Positions 26,148 through 35,644 of a stretch of DNA of 64,000 bases are shown here, in pieces. The stretch's first letter is position 1. Each line of letters starts with the position of its first letter. The position numbers and the translations under genes were made by a program. The notes below the pieces were generated by a model. It had not been told where the DNA came from. It made no database searches and saw only the letters and a list, made by a program, of their open reading frames with translations. This DNA comes from Pedobacter sandarakinus (GTDB lineage Bacteria; Bacteroidota; Bacteroidia; Sphingobacteriales; Sphingobacteriaceae), in assembly GCF_026240095.1 (NCBI RefSeq), contig NZ_JAPIVG010000003.1, forward strand, positions 248,001 to 312,000. Direction: 5' to 3'.

Positions 26148-26945
26148 ATGCAAAAAACCTTTATAGATCAGCTTGGTAATGAAATTACAATTAATTATCC
26201 ACCTAAAAAGATAGTCTCTATTGTACCTTCTCAAACTGAATTGCTGTTTGATTTGGGTCTAAACGATGAGGTAGTTGGCATTACTAAATTTTGCATCCAT
26301 CCGATTGAAAAGTTTGCCTCAAAAACCAAAATTGGTGGCACTAAAAAACTGCTCATCGAAAAAATTAGAGATTTAAAACCCGATTTAATTATTGGCAACA
26401 AAGAAGAAAATACGCAAAGCGAAGTAGAGTTGTTGATGCAAGAATTTCCGGTGTGGATGAGCGATATCAGCAATTTAGAAGAAGCGATTTTAACCATAAC
26501 GCAAATAGGGGAGTTGGTTGATAGATCTCCAGAAGCAGCCTATTTAAATCATTTGATTAGTGCTGGCTTTAAAGATTTACAAAATTTAGCAGTAGAAAAA
26601 AATATCAATCAAACTGTTGCTTATTTAATTTGGAAAGACCCTTACATGGTTGCTGGCAAACAAAATTTTATTAATGATATTTTAAGGAAAATTGGCTTAA
26701 ACAATATTATTCAGCAAAGCAGATACCCCGAAATCGAGCTCACTGAACTACAAAATCTAAACCCTAATCTCATTTTTCTATCTTCAGAACCTTATCCTTT
26801 CAAACAAAAGCATATCGACGAAATGCAAGCAGCTTTGCCAAATGCCAAAATAATGTTGGTAGATGGTGAGATGTTCAGCTGGTACGGCAGTCGGTTGGTG
26901 AAAGCTGTTCAGTATTTTTTCGAATTCCAGAAAGAACTTTCTTAA
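26148..26945 (+). CDS. Helical-backbone metal receptor / BtuF-like substrate-binding protein
   Basis: 265 aa from the ATG at 26148 (an in-frame TTG at 26142 is not preferred). It matches the BtuF/FecB type III binding-protein fold: PKKIVSIVPSQTELLFDLGL, VGITKFCIHP, KIGGTKKLLIEKI and LKPDLIIGNKEEN. There is no signal peptide or lipobox, although most family members are periplasmic; signal-less forms occur in Bacteroidota. No cognate permease or ATPase of the vitamin B12/iron type is adjacent. Ligand (cobalamin, haem or siderophore) cannot be told from sequence. Confidence 0.8.
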   Translation: MQKTFIDQLGNEITINYPPKKIVSIVPSQTELLFDLGLNDEVVGITKFCIHPIEKFASKTKIGGTKKLLIEKIRDLKPDLIIGNKEENTQSEVELLMQEFPVWMSDISNLEEAILTITQIGELVDRSPEAAYLNHLISAGFKDLQNLAVEKNINQTVAYLIWKDPYMVAGKQNFINDILRKIGLNNIIQQSRYPEIELTELQNLNPNLIFLSSEPYPFKQKHIDEMQAALPNAKIMLVDGEMFSWYGSRLVKAVQYFFEFQKELS

Positions 26946-26992
26946 GGTTTTAATGTTAAGCAGTTTACAACCACTTTAATAAGTTATATACA

Positions 26993-27298
26993 ATGAAAAA
27001 AATACTACCATTACTAATGTTTACGATTGTTACATTTGGATGCGGCATAATGCGCAATTCTTCAACCGGAGAGACCATAAGCTTAACAGGTAAAATTAAT
27101 AAACTAGGCATTACCACCTATCAATATGGTACGCATGTGATTAATGCCAATGGAAAACCATTTGCACTAAAAAGCGCCGCAGTTTTGTTAGATACTTATA
27201 TTGATAAACAGGTAACAATAACGGGCATCAAGGTTCCTGGCTATCCTTTATCAGGAGGACCCGATTTAATTGAGGTAACAGAAGTAATTATGAAATAA
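26993..27298 (+). CDS. Small predicted lipoprotein
   Basis: 101 aa. It begins with Lys-Lys and a hydrophobic segment ending in a lipobox-like TFGC at residues 14-17, so an acylated Cys17 is expected. The mature part is about 84 residues and beta-rich, with LTGKINKLGITTYQYGTH and VTITGIKVPGYPL; an OB-like fold is a guess. No enzyme motif is seen. It is 47 bp after the metal-binding protein and may share its transcript. Confidence 0.7.
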   Translation: MKKILPLLMFTIVTFGCGIMRNSSTGETISLTGKINKLGITTYQYGTHVINANGKPFALKSAAVLLDTYIDKQVTITGIKVPGYPLSGGPDLIEVTEVIMK

Positions 27299-27465
27299 GT
27301 ACTCTACCTTAAGTTTGTTATTCAGGAGTATAAATGAAGCGCTGTTTTGCTGATAAGAAGAAAGGAGATATTTACAAGTTGAAATAAAGTGAAAATATTT
27401 CTCGTTCAAAATTAGATACTTAGCTTTTAAGGTGAAAAATAATAGATAAAAACTAGCAGATACCT

Positions 27466-27495
27466 TTTGATTATTCAATCTAGTTTCTATCTTTG
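27466..27495 (+). promoter_or_regulatory. Housekeeping promoter of tRNA-Leu
   Basis: TTTG at 27466-27469, an 18-bp gap, then TATCTTTG at 27488-27495. This fits the Bacteroidota -33/-7 consensus (TTTG, about 19, TAnnTTTG). The tRNA begins 22 bp later. Confidence 0.65.
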
Positions 27496-27517
27496 CAGTC
27501 CTTAATACATCCTAACT

Positions 27518-27599
27518 GCGGAAGTGGCGTAATTGGTAGCCGCACCAGACTTAGGATCTGGCGCTTCACGGCGTGGGGGTTCGAGTCCCTTCTTCCGCA
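27518..27599 (+). tRNA. tRNA-Leu (anticodon TAG)
   Basis: Class II tRNA of 82 nt. The acceptor stem GCGGAAG pairs with CTTCCGC at 27592-27598. The anticodon stem is CCAGA/TCTGG around the loop CTTAGGA (27550-27556), giving anticodon TAG that reads CUA. A long variable arm (GCGCTTCACGGCGT region) and the T-arm TTCGAGT are present. The 3' CCA is not encoded. Confidence 0.96.
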
Positions 27600-27611
27600 C
27601 AAAAGATAAGG

Positions 27612-27645
27612 CCGTCCTGATGCAAATCGGGACGGTTTTGTTTTT
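27612..27645 (+). terminator. Terminator after tRNA-Leu
   Basis: CCGTCC at 27612-27617 pairs with GGACGG at 27630-27635, extended by GAT/ATC around a GCAA tetraloop region. It is followed by TTTTGTTTTT. Strong rho-independent form 13 bp past the tRNA. Confidence 0.9.
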
Positions 27646-27733
27646 AAAAACAGTGATTAATAAAAAGAGCTGTGTTGATCCAGACGCAAAACCTGTCTCC
27701 AATCACACATCTTGATACTCATATCTCAAAAAA

Positions 27734-29083
27734 ATGAATATTACACAGGAAAAAACCGGCAACTTAAATGCTGTTGTAAAAATCAAGATCGCACCTGCAG
27801 ATTATAGTGCAAAAGTAGAAAAGGCTATCAAAGACCAAGCTAAGAAAGCACAATTACCTGGTTTCCGTAAAGGAATGGTTCCTGCTGCACACATTAAAAA
27901 AATGTACGGCAAAAGTATTTTAGTTGAGGAAGTAAATAACTTGTTAAACGATACCTTGTCTAACTACATTGCAGAGCAGAAATTAGAAATTTTAGGTCAA
28001 CCATTGCCTCAAATGGATAACGAACGCGAATTCAAATGGGATTACACCGACGAGTTTGAGTTTGATTATGAATTGGGATTAGCGCCAGCCTTTGATGTAA
28101 ATATTTCTTCCAAAGACAAATACACAGAATATGTGGTTAAGGCTGATGAAGAAACGCTAGAAACGCGTATCAAAAATATTCGTCGTAGCTACGGTAAAAT
28201 GACCAATCCTGAAGTTGCTGAAGAAGGCGACGTACTTTATGCAGATTTGGTACAACTTGCTGCAGATGGTACGGTATTCGAAGGAGGCATTACCAATAGC
28301 GCAACGCTGCGTTTAGATCTGGTAAAGGATAAAAAAATTCTGAAATCTTTAGTTGGCTTGAAAAAGGACGACGTGGTAACTGTCGATATCGTTAAAGCCT
28401 TTGATGATGTTGCAGCTGTTGCGAAAGCGCTTAATATTTCTGAAGAAGATGCCGCCGAATTAAAATCTGATTTTCAATTAACAGTTAAAAACGTTAACCG
28501 GTTAGAGGAGTCTGACCTTAACCAAGAGTTTTTTGATAAGTTATTTGGTGAAGGAACAGTTACAGATGAGGCCGGCTTCAGGGCAAAAATAACTGAAGAG
28601 GTTGAAGGCATGTTTAAACAAGATGCTGAGCGTCAGTTATCTAATGATATTTACGAAGATCTTTTAAAGAAACACACCTTCGAATTACCTGATGAATTTT
28701 TACGTCGCTGGTTAAAAGCAACAAACGAAAAATTGACTGATGAAGAATTGGCTGAAGGTTATGATGATTTCGCCAAGAACTTAAAATGGACTTTAATCGA
28801 GAATAAAATCATTAAAGACAATCAAATCGAAATCAAATACGAAGATGTGGTTCAAGCGGCGAAAGCAAAGTTAGATGCACAATTTAGAATGTATAGCCCA
28901 AGTCCGCTTCCAGAAGATCAGTTGGCACAATATGCCGTGCAGTTTCTTCAAGATAAAGAGAATGCTAACAGGGTTTTCGAAGAAGTAAAAGCATTAAAAA
29001 CGTTCGAGCAAATTAAGTCCATCGTAACGTTAGATCAAAAAGACATTGCTTACGATAAGTTTACCGCTTTAGCACAAAAATAG
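27734..29083 (+). CDS. tig: Trigger factor
   Basis: 449 aa ribosome-associated folding chaperone. The N-terminal domain has the ribosome-docking signature GFRKGMVP (residues about 42-49). A middle PPIase-type domain (FEGGITNSATLRL) is less conserved than in Proteobacteria, and the helical C-terminal domain ends in KIKSIVTLDQKDI-like sequence. It lies upstream of clpP and clpX, the classical tig-clpP-clpX order. A degenerate CATATCTCAAA run precedes the ATG. Confidence 0.93.
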   Translation: MNITQEKTGNLNAVVKIKIAPADYSAKVEKAIKDQAKKAQLPGFRKGMVPAAHIKKMYGKSILVEEVNNLLNDTLSNYIAEQKLEILGQPLPQMDNEREFKWDYTDEFEFDYELGLAPAFDVNISSKDKYTEYVVKADEETLETRIKNIRRSYGKMTNPEVAEEGDVLYADLVQLAADGTVFEGGITNSATLRLDLVKDKKILKSLVGLKKDDVVTVDIVKAFDDVAAVAKALNISEEDAAELKSDFQLTVKNVNRLEESDLNQEFFDKLFGEGTVTDEAGFRAKITEEVEGMFKQDAERQLSNDIYEDLLKKHTFELPDEFLRRWLKATNEKLTDEELAEGYDDFAKNLKWTLIENKIIKDNQIEIKYEDVVQAAKAKLDAQFRMYSPSPLPEDQLAQYAVQFLQDKENANRVFEEVKALKTFEQIKSIVTLDQKDIAYDKFTALAQK

Positions 29084-29166
29084 TGTATTGGCAGTTAACG
29101 TTTCGTTAGTGGCTAAATCGAACATTGGCTGACCGATTGTCAGTCTATCATGAACAGAATTTATGC

Positions 29167-29189
29167 AGAGCAGCTCAATGGGCTGCTCT
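29167..29189 (+). terminator. Hairpin downstream of tig
   Basis: AGAGCAGC at 29167-29174 pairs exactly with GCTGCTCT at 29182-29189. The downstream sequence is only modestly T-rich, so termination may be partial. The rest of the 388-bp gap between tig and clpP (29084-29471) shows no convincing gene. Confidence 0.55.
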
Positions 29190-29471
29190 TAGCATATTCT
29201 ATACTTTTATTGAAACTTTTGCGCATTCACCTCGTCAATATGCTCATTATCTTGATATTGCATTCAAATTCGTTTTAAAAAATGCAAATATTTTGGTAGT
29301 ATTGAAAACGGGAAAATATATTTCTGACACAGCAGTGCTTCTTTATCAAAAAGAATTAGATAAATTGGCACGGAAATTAACCTACTTCAGAAATATTTAT
29401 TAAAATTATAATCCGGTTTGGCTGTTCTTCTTCCAGCAAATAAAGTCAAACTTCAAACGCAAAAAAAGATT

Positions 29472-30179
29472 ATGAATATAGATTCACAAGAATTTAGAAA
29501 ATTCGCCGTTAAACATCAAGGTATTGGTGGTTTACATGTAGATAAATTTATTGCTCAAGCTAATTTAAGCCCGCAGAGCATGACACCATATATTATTGAG
29601 GAACGCCAGTTAAATGTTGCTCAAATGGATGTTTTCTCTAGGTTAATGATGGATCGTATTATCTTTTTAGGAGATGCCATTTACGATCAGAATGCAAATA
29701 TCATCCAGGCACAGTTGCTGTTTTTACAATCTACTGATGCCGATCGTGATATTCAAATTTACATCAATTCGCCAGGCGGTTCGGTATATGCTGGTTTAGG
29801 CATTTACGATACCATGCAATATATACAGCCAGATGTAGCAACTATATGTACAGGTATGGCTGCTTCTATGGGCGCAGTATTATTAGTTGCAGGCGCTAAA
29901 GGTAAGCGTGCTGCGTTACCACACTCAAGGGTAATGATTCACCAACCATCTGGTGGCGCACAAGGTGTAGCTTCAGATATGGAGATCAACTTGAGAGAAA
30001 TGTTGAAATTGAAAAAAGAATTATACGATATAATTTCAGAGCACTCTGGCCAGGCATACGATTGGGTAGAGAAAGCTTCAGATCGCGATTACTGGATGAC
30101 TGCCGACGAGGCAAAAGGATTTGGTATGGTTGATGAAGTTTTGTCGAGAAACGCGAAAAAAGATGGCGAAACAAAATAA
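29472..30179 (+). CDS. clpP: ATP-dependent Clp protease proteolytic subunit
   Basis: 235 aa from the ATG at 29472; the open frame reaches a TTG at 29418 but the family begins here. Serine protease: Ser132 in GMAASMGA, His157 in RVMIHQPSGG, and the expected Asp in DRDYW near 206. INSPGGSVYAG is the oxyanion region. An N-terminal extension of about 35 residues precedes the conserved core, as in other Bacteroidota. The gene overlaps clpX by 17 bp, so translation is probably coupled. Confidence 0.96.
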   Translation: MNIDSQEFRKFAVKHQGIGGLHVDKFIAQANLSPQSMTPYIIEERQLNVAQMDVFSRLMMDRIIFLGDAIYDQNANIIQAQLLFLQSTDADRDIQIYINSPGGSVYAGLGIYDTMQYIQPDVATICTGMAASMGAVLLVAGAKGKRAALPHSRVMIHQPSGGAQGVASDMEINLREMLKLKKELYDIISEHSGQAYDWVEKASDRDYWMTADEAKGFGMVDEVLSRNAKKDGETK

Positions 30180-31401
30180 AGAATCCCGTTGTTCATTCTG
30201 CCATTCTGGCAAGCATGAAACTTTAATGCTAATTGAGGGCATGGATGCATTTATCTGCGATAAGTGTGTAACCCAGGCCAATCAGTTGCTTGCCCAGGAA
30301 TTAGGTACTAAGAACACCAAGAATATCCAGGCTGCAATTTCATTGCTTAAGCCACTGGAAATTAAGCAGCATTTAGATCAATATGTTATTGGACAAGATG
30401 ATGCAAAGAAAGTGCTTTCGGTGGCTGTTTACAATCACTACAAACGTCTTAATCAGAAAATTGATAAAGACGAGATCGAGATTGAAAAATCAAACATCAT
30501 GTTGGTTGGAGAAACTGGTACAGGGAAAACGCTTTTGGCTAAAACCATTGCAAAAATTTTGCATGTACCTTTTTGTATTTGCGATGCCACAGTACTTACC
30601 GAGGCCGGTTATGTAGGCGAAGACGTAGAAAGTATCCTTACAAGATTGTTGCAGGCTGCAGACTATGATGTTGCCGCTGCCGAACGTGGTATAGTATATA
30701 TCGATGAGGTGGATAAGGTTGCCCGCAAAAGTGATAACCCGTCTATCACCCGTGATGTATCTGGTGAAGGGGTACAACAGGCGCTTTTGAAAATTTTAGA
30801 AGGTACCGTAGTTAATGTTCCACCTCAGGGAGGGCGTAAACATCCAGATCAAAAAATGATTCCGGTAAATACCAATAATATTTTATTTATTTGTGGTGGT
30901 GCTTTTGATGGTATTGAACGAAAAATTGCCAACAGGTTACGTACACAAGCGGTAGGGTATAAGGTAAAGAAAGACGAAACTATTTTAGATCTAAAAAATC
31001 TTTACAAGTACATCACCCCACAAGATTTGAAATCATTTGGTTTAATTCCAGAATTAATTGGCCGTATACCGGTTCTTTCGCACTTAAATCCTTTAGATAA
31101 AGAATCGTTAAGAAACATTTTAACAGCGCCAAAGAATTCGTTGATAAAGCAATATGTTAAGCTCTTTGCTTATGAAGATGTGAATTTGGTTTTCGAAGAT
31201 GAAGTTTTGGATTTTGTTGTTGATAAGGCGATGGAATACAAGCTTGGAGCCCGTGGTTTGCGATCCATTTGTGAGGCCATCATGCTCGATGCCATGTTTG
31301 ATACGCCCACACAGACAGATGTAAAGGAGTTGCACATCACACTCGATTACGCGATTGAGAAATTTGAAAAAGCCGACTTTAAAAAGTTGCAAGCTGCATA
31401 A
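30163..31401 (+). CDS. clpX: ATP-dependent Clp protease ATP-binding subunit
   Basis: 412 aa from the ATG at 30163 ([10 protein letters not shown]). The upstream in-frame extension to 30121 lies within clpP and is rejected. N-terminal zinc-binding domain with CSFC and ICDKC. AAA+ core: Walker A GETGTGKT, Walker [11 protein letters not shown], and the pore-loop GYVGEDVES. Unfolds substrates for ClpP. It overlaps the clpP end and is followed by a strong terminator. Confidence 0.97.
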   Translation: MAKQNKESRCSFCHSGKHETLMLIEGMDAFICDKCVTQANQLLAQELGTKNTKNIQAAISLLKPLEIKQHLDQYVIGQDDAKKVLSVAVYNHYKRLNQKIDKDEIEIEKSNIMLVGETGTGKTLLAKTIAKILHVPFCICDATVLTEAGYVGEDVESILTRLLQAADYDVAAAERGIVYIDEVDKVARKSDNPSITRDVSGEGVQQALLKILEGTVVNVPPQGGRKHPDQKMIPVNTNNILFICGGAFDGIERKIANRLRTQAVGYKVKKDETILDLKNLYKYITPQDLKSFGLIPELIGRIPVLSHLNPLDKESLRNILTAPKNSLIKQYVKLFAYEDVNLVFEDEVLDFVVDKAMEYKLGARGLRSICEAIMLDAMFDTPTQTDVKELHITLDYAIEKFEKADFKKLQAA

Positions 31402-31407
31402 AATTCA

Positions 31408-31440
31408 AATCCCTCCCGAGTATCGGGAGGGATTTTTTTT
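31408..31440 (+). terminator. Terminator of clpP-clpX
   Basis: AATCCCTCCCGA and TCGGGAGGGATT form a 12-bp stem with a GTA loop, followed by a run of T to 31440. It starts 7 bp past the clpX stop. Confidence 0.95.
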
Positions 31441-31489
31441 AATACCGCATTTGTTAACAGTGGAATTAATCCACAATAAACTAAAGACT

Positions 31490-32353
31490 ATGAATGAAGA
31501 AAAAGATGTAAAAAAAGATGAAACTAATCTAATTAATGCTAAGAAAGTTAAAGAAGTTGAAAGTCCGGTTAAATCTGGATTAAAGTCTAAAGATGAAATT
31601 GTGAAAAACTGGCTTCCGCGTTATACCGGCCGGCCGTTAGATCAATTTGGAGATTATATTCTACTTACCAACTTTAGCAAATATGTAAGCATGTTTTCGG
31701 AGTGGAATGATAATGCCCCAATTATGGGTTTAGATAAGCCGATGCAGAGCGTCACCGCAAACGGGATCACCATTATTAACTTTGGAATGGGAAGTCCGTT
31801 AGCAGCCACAATGATGGACTTGCTTACAGCGATTAAACCAAAAGCAGTATTGTTTCTTGGGAAATGCGGCGGTTTAAAAAAGAAGAATCAATTGGGCGAT
31901 CTTATCCTGCCTATTGCTGCCATTAGAGGCGAGGGAACATCGAACGACTACTTGCCTGCGGAAGTTCCGGCGTTGCCAGCATTTGCCTTGCAAAAGGCTA
32001 TTTCTACTACCATTCGCGATCATGGCAGAGATTATTGGACCGGAACCTGCTATACGACCAACAGAAGGGTTTGGGAACACGATAAAGAATTCAAAAAGTA
32101 TTTGAAAACATTGCGAGCGATGGCGGTTGATATGGAAACAGCAACGATTTTCACTACTGCTTTTGCTAACAAAATTCCTGCTGGGGCATTACTATTGGTT
32201 TCAGATCAACCTATGATTCCAGAAGGCGTTAAAACAGCTGAAAGTGATAGTAGTGTTACTGAAAAATATGTAGAAACGCATTTGCGCATCGGTATCGATT
32301 CATTAAAGCAACTGATCAATAATGGATTAACCGTTAAACACCTGTTGTTTTAG
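31490..32353 (+). CDS. amn: AMP nucleosidase (short Bacteroidota form)
   Basis: 287 aa from the ATG at 31490; the open frame starts earlier only because it runs back through the clpX end. Hydrolyses AMP to adenine and ribose-5-phosphate. Phosphorylase/nucleosidase fold motifs: NFGMGSPLAATMMDLL, AVLFLGKCGGLK, GDLILPIAAIRGEG and the purine-site AVDMETATIFT. It lacks the long N-terminal regulatory domain of the E. coli enzyme, as is usual in this phylum. Its lysine/glutamate-rich first 40 residues are poorly conserved. Confidence 0.88.
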   Translation: MNEEKDVKKDETNLINAKKVKEVESPVKSGLKSKDEIVKNWLPRYTGRPLDQFGDYILLTNFSKYVSMFSEWNDNAPIMGLDKPMQSVTANGITIINFGMGSPLAATMMDLLTAIKPKAVLFLGKCGGLKKKNQLGDLILPIAAIRGEGTSNDYLPAEVPALPAFALQKAISTTIRDHGRDYWTGTCYTTNRRVWEHDKEFKKYLKTLRAMAVDMETATIFTTAFANKIPAGALLLVSDQPMIPEGVKTAESDSSVTEKYVETHLRIGIDSLKQLINNGLTVKHLLF

Positions 32354-32471
32354 GCCTATATCAGCGCAATTATAATAGGGTGCCATCTTAAATCGTTCAA
32401 CATCTAAACTGGATTTCTGAAGATGCCGAAATCAATTCGGCTCGATGATTACAAGAAGGTAATCTTGAAAC

Positions 32472-32502
32472 AAAAAAGACCGGCTAATGCCAGTCTTTTT
32501 TT
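32472..32502. terminator. Bidirectional terminator between amn and rpoD
   Basis: AAAAAAGAC...GTCTTTTTT with inner GGC-taat-GCC. A-run on the left and T-run on the right make it functional for both convergent genes. Confidence 0.9.
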
Positions 32503-32520
32503 ATTTGTGTGAATATTATG

Positions 32521-33381
32521 CTAGCCTAAATACGATTTTAAAATCTTACTTCTCGAAGTGTGACGTAAACGTTGTAAAGCTTTATCTTTAATCTGACGAA
32601 CACGCTCACGTGTTAAGTTAAACTTCTCGCCGATTTCTTCCAATGAAAGTGGGTGGTTAGAGCCTAAGCCAAAAAATAAAACAATAATTTCTCTTTCTCT
32701 TTCGGTTAAGGTAGATAAAGAACGTTTAATTTCTTCTGATAAAGACTCATTGATCAAAGAACTATCCGTGTTTGGCTCATGGTTTTCCAATACATCTAAT
32801 AATGTATTTTCTTCACCTTGTACAAACGGCGCATCCATTGAGACGTGACGACCAGAGTTGCTTAATGTGTCAGAAATTTTATCAACGGTAGTTTCTAAAA
32901 TGTCTGCCAGTTCTTCCGGAGACGGTTCACGCTCATATTCCTGCTCTAGTTTAGAGAAGGCTTTGCTGATTTTACTTAATGAACCAACCTGGTTTAAAGG
33001 TAAACGTACAATACGACTCTGTTCTGCAATTGCCTGCAAAATCGATTGACGAATCCACCAAACCGCATAAGAAATAAACTTAAAGCCTTTCGTTTCATCA
33101 AAACGCTTTGCAGCTTTAATCAGGCCCAGGTTGCCTTCATTAATTAAGTCGCCTAATGTTAAACCTTGATTTTGATATTGTTTTGCAACAGACACAACGA
33201 AACGCAAGTTAGTTTTAGTTAATCGCTCTAACGCAGCTTGGTCGCCTTCCCGAATCTTTCTTGCTAAAATTACTTCTTCTTCTGCTGTTATTAAATCTAC
33301 TTTACCAATTTCGTGTAGGTATTTGTCTAACGACTGACTTTCACGGTTAGTAATGGATTGCGTTATCTTGAGTTGTCTCAT
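32521..33381 (-). CDS. rpoD: Primary sigma factor RpoD/SigA
   Basis: 286 aa, the short Bacteroidota housekeeping sigma lacking the long region 1.1 and non-conserved region of E. coli RpoD. Region 1.2 is in [15 protein letters not shown]; region 2 has [26 protein letters not shown] and [13 protein letters not shown]; region 3 is at about 130-200; region 4 has [12 protein letters not shown] and the helix-turn-helix [20 protein letters not shown]. It recognises the TTTG/TAnnTTTG promoters seen across this window (known for the phylum). Confidence 0.96.
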   Translation of the reverse strand: MRQLKITQSITNRESQSLDKYLHEIGKVDLITAEEEVILARKIREGDQAALERLTKTNLRFVVSVAKQYQNQGLTLGDLINEGNLGLIKAAKRFDETKGFKFISYAVWWIRQSILQAIAEQSRIVRLPLNQVGSLSKISKAFSKLEQEYEREPSPEELADILETTVDKISDTLSNSGRHVSMDAPFVQGEENTLLDVLENHEPNTDSSLINESLSEEIKRSLSTLTEREREIIVLFFGLGSNHPLSLEEIGEKFNLTRERVRQIKDKALQRLRHTSRSKILKSYLG

Positions 33382-33419
33382 TTATACGTTTTGTGTGCTC
33401 TTTAATTATTTGAAGTGTG

Positions 33420-33427
33420 CAAAGTTA
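33420..33427 (-). promoter_or_regulatory. -7 element upstream of rpoD
   Basis: TAACTTTG on the minus strand fits TAnnTTTG, 38 bp upstream of the rpoD ATG. No clear TTTG is found at the -33 distance. The rest of the 377-bp gap to 33758 is very AT-rich and shows no convincing gene. Confidence 0.5.
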
Positions 33428-33758
33428 CGAAAATGTAAAGCAATCCGAAAGGATAAAATGCTGAAAATGTTGGTGTTTGCACAAGTTTTTTACAGTTTTA
33501 CTTACAACAAAAATCATTCCAATAAAGTTTTTGGCACTATAACTACAGATTTCCCTGTTATAGGTGTTTATCATAAAATATTTATTGTAAAACAATATAT
33601 TTATTTTGTTTTTTAATAAATATAAATTTATGTTTGTATGATAAATATTTAAATAAATATGACGATTAGGTTTTTAACATTGCTGATGATTGATAGAGAA
33701 AATAGGGGATAGATCATCATATTCTGCTCACATTAGGAAAAAATTAAACTAAAAATAT

Positions 33759-34391
33759 ATGAAAAGCATACGTTCTCTAACATTTAATAAATTTATGGTA
33801 GACTCGGCTTGGTACCTTGGGATATTAGTTTGCCTTATATGGGCCGTTCATAGTGTATTCCTTGCCATATCGGCTGGAAGACTTTCAGGAACAGGCTTAT
33901 TGCCTTTGAATGTTAAAGTAGATGCCACACATCTAACCTTTAATTCGGTTCAGAAGGCATTTGAATTTCAATACGATGATAAGGCCTTTGCTAGTATAAC
34001 ATTGTCTAACTTTGATTTGAATCTGGCATTAAGCCCCTTTGTGATTACTTACTTTTTATTCATTGCATTAAGCTTGATATTTTCTTTCTACGAACTGAAG
34101 CAGCTTAGAAATCTGATTGGCGATGTGATTAACGGGGAGATTTTTACCCGGCAAAATATCAATCGGTTGAAGAGGATAGGAGTGATGGAATTGTTCAGTT
34201 TGCCAATTGCTGTGGCTTATCACTTCATCATGCCGGCTATTATGAGCCATACTTTTGCCCAAAACATTAGCTTCGTATTTAATACTCAGGAATTTTTATA
34301 TACACTAATTCATGGACTGGAATATTTAATTTTTGCTGGAGTATTTGCCTACGGTCTAGTATTAAAACAAGAACATGATTTGACTTTTTGA
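33759..34391 (+). CDS. DUF2975 membrane protein 1
   Basis: 210 aa with four predicted TMs (about 17-37, 90-112, 140-160, 180-203) and the typical C-terminal ending GLVLKQEHDLTF. An extracytoplasmic loop lies between TM1 and TM2. The family function is unknown, but it often sits next to a small YozG-type XRE regulator, as it does here three genes downstream. First of three related proteins; 163 bp separate it from the next. Confidence 0.85.
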   Translation: MKSIRSLTFNKFMVDSAWYLGILVCLIWAVHSVFLAISAGRLSGTGLLPLNVKVDATHLTFNSVQKAFEFQYDDKAFASITLSNFDLNLALSPFVITYFLFIALSLIFSFYELKQLRNLIGDVINGEIFTRQNINRLKRIGVMELFSLPIAVAYHFIMPAIMSHTFAQNISFVFNTQEFLYTLIHGLEYLIFAGVFAYGLVLKQEHDLTF

Positions 34392-34554
34392 TGCTGAACA
34401 ATAAAAAATTGGAAGGAATTGCCCGAGCATTTTGTTTTATGGCTTAAGAGCAATTGTTTCTTATATCACATTATTGAACGGCAGCAAACCCCATGTATGA
34501 TCTGGAAAAGATCCAAAGACATTAATCAGAAACAATAAAATTTACCGATCCAAA

Positions 34555-35142
34555 ATGAATACAGTATCTCAAATGATAAGGAATTCAGCTTACTCATTAA
34601 TTATTGTTATTGTAATCTCATTATCCCTGCGACTAATTTTCTCAGTTATTGATTATAATAAGGGTTCAATAAATGTCACAGTTAAGAAAACGAGTGGGCC
34701 AACTGAAGAAGTTATTGATGGAATGCATTTTAAAACAATCGGAAGTGGAGAGATTCAGTTGAAACCTACATTTCTACAATCATTTATACTCAGCGGTCAT
34801 ATAAATAAAGATGGCGGTGCAACAATGGTGTTTTATTTACTTTCTAGTTTAGCCATCATTTGGTCGATGAAAGGAAAGGAGATTAAATTGGAAGGTATTA
34901 CAAAGAAAAAGGTAGCGAAACTCTTTTATATTGGGTTGGCTTTGTTTATTCTACCCAAACTTTTATTTAATTTTCTTCTTGACCAATATGTAGCTCAACT
35001 CACGCATAATAAGTTTGATTATTATGATAACGCTACCTTTTTCGATGACGGTTTTTACCTTGCAATTATCATTTTTAATGTTGTTTATGGTATAATCGAA
35101 TACGCTAAGAAACTCAAACAGGAAAATGATTTAACGATATAA
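34555..35142 (+). CDS. DUF2975 membrane protein 2
   Basis: 195 aa with four predicted TMs and the ending KKLKQENDLTI. It is more diverged, with a loop VKKTSGPTEEVIDGMHFK after TM1. It is 4 bp upstream of the third DUF2975 gene, so translation is likely coupled. The clear family marker is the C-terminal DLTI motif. Confidence 0.8.
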   Translation: MNTVSQMIRNSAYSLIIVIVISLSLRLIFSVIDYNKGSINVTVKKTSGPTEEVIDGMHFKTIGSGEIQLKPTFLQSFILSGHINKDGGATMVFYLLSSLAIIWSMKGKEIKLEGITKKKVAKLFYIGLALFILPKLLFNFLLDQYVAQLTHNKFDYYDNATFFDDGFYLAIIIFNVVYGIIEYAKKLKQENDLTI

Positions 35143-35146
35143 TATT

Positions 35147-35638
35147 ATGAAAGTTAAAAACCAAATCAAATTGATTAAATCAGGCTACATTATTACGTTA
35201 TCAGGCGTATGTTTGTTGTCGCTCAAGGATGCTATCCGTGGGTTTAACGATGGTTGGAGTAGCAATAGCAATCAGAGTTCTTTGGGCTTTTTACAAGGAT
35301 CTTTGGTACTATTGATTACTATTTTAGGAATGGGTGTGGTTTCTAAATTATATCGTTTTATAGATTCGGTTGAAAAAGATGAAGTATTTAGCGAGGCTAA
35401 TTTGAAGCTCCTTAAAAGAATGGGGTTATATTGTACGGTTATACCGTTCTTGCTGTTCTCTTTTAACACAACAGTTTATATGCAAAATTTTAAGGGAGAA
35501 AGTGGGTTATTACTTAGCATAATCGAAAATGTTGATTTCCAGATTTGGCTCTTAATATTTGGTTTAACACTATTTACAATAGCTTGTGTTTTTAAAATGG
35601 GAATAGCATTGAAGGCAGAGCAAGATTTAACGATATAA
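35147..35638 (+). CDS. DUF2975 membrane protein 3
   Basis: 163 aa, the shortest of the three, with predicted TMs near 15-27, 50-70, 90-108 and 130-152 and the ending ALKAEQDLTI. The stop is 6 bp before the start of the XRE regulator, so the two very likely share an mRNA. Three DUF2975 genes in a row suggest tandem duplication and divergence. Confidence 0.82.
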   Translation: MKVKNQIKLIKSGYIITLSGVCLLSLKDAIRGFNDGWSSNSNQSSLGFLQGSLVLLITILGMGVVSKLYRFIDSVEKDEVFSEANLKLLKRMGLYCTVIPFLLFSFNTTVYMQNFKGESGLLLSIIENVDFQIWLLIFGLTLFTIACVFKMGIALKAEQDLTI

Positions 35639-35644
35639 TAAATT

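Noticed and set aside
29365..29380. TTGGCACGG motif upstream of clpP suggesting a sigma-54 promoter
   Set aside because: The required GC at the -12 position 12 bp downstream is absent (AAATTA region), and no activator dyads are present.
29125..29403. A 92-aa ORF between tig and clpP
   Set aside because: It starts with TTG, overlaps the hairpin at 29167-29189, shows no domain or sensible composition, and fills a gap where related genomes usually have only a spacer. Treated as noncoding.
30121..30162. Extended N-terminus of clpX reaching into clpP
   Set aside because: The extra residues are the clpP end read in another frame. The zinc-finger domain begins correctly at the ATG at 30163.
33353..33616. 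An 87-aa ORF upstream of the DUF2975 cluster
   Set aside because: It lies antisense to the rpoD start and runs into very AT-rich sequence with low-complexity translation. No start signal or family.
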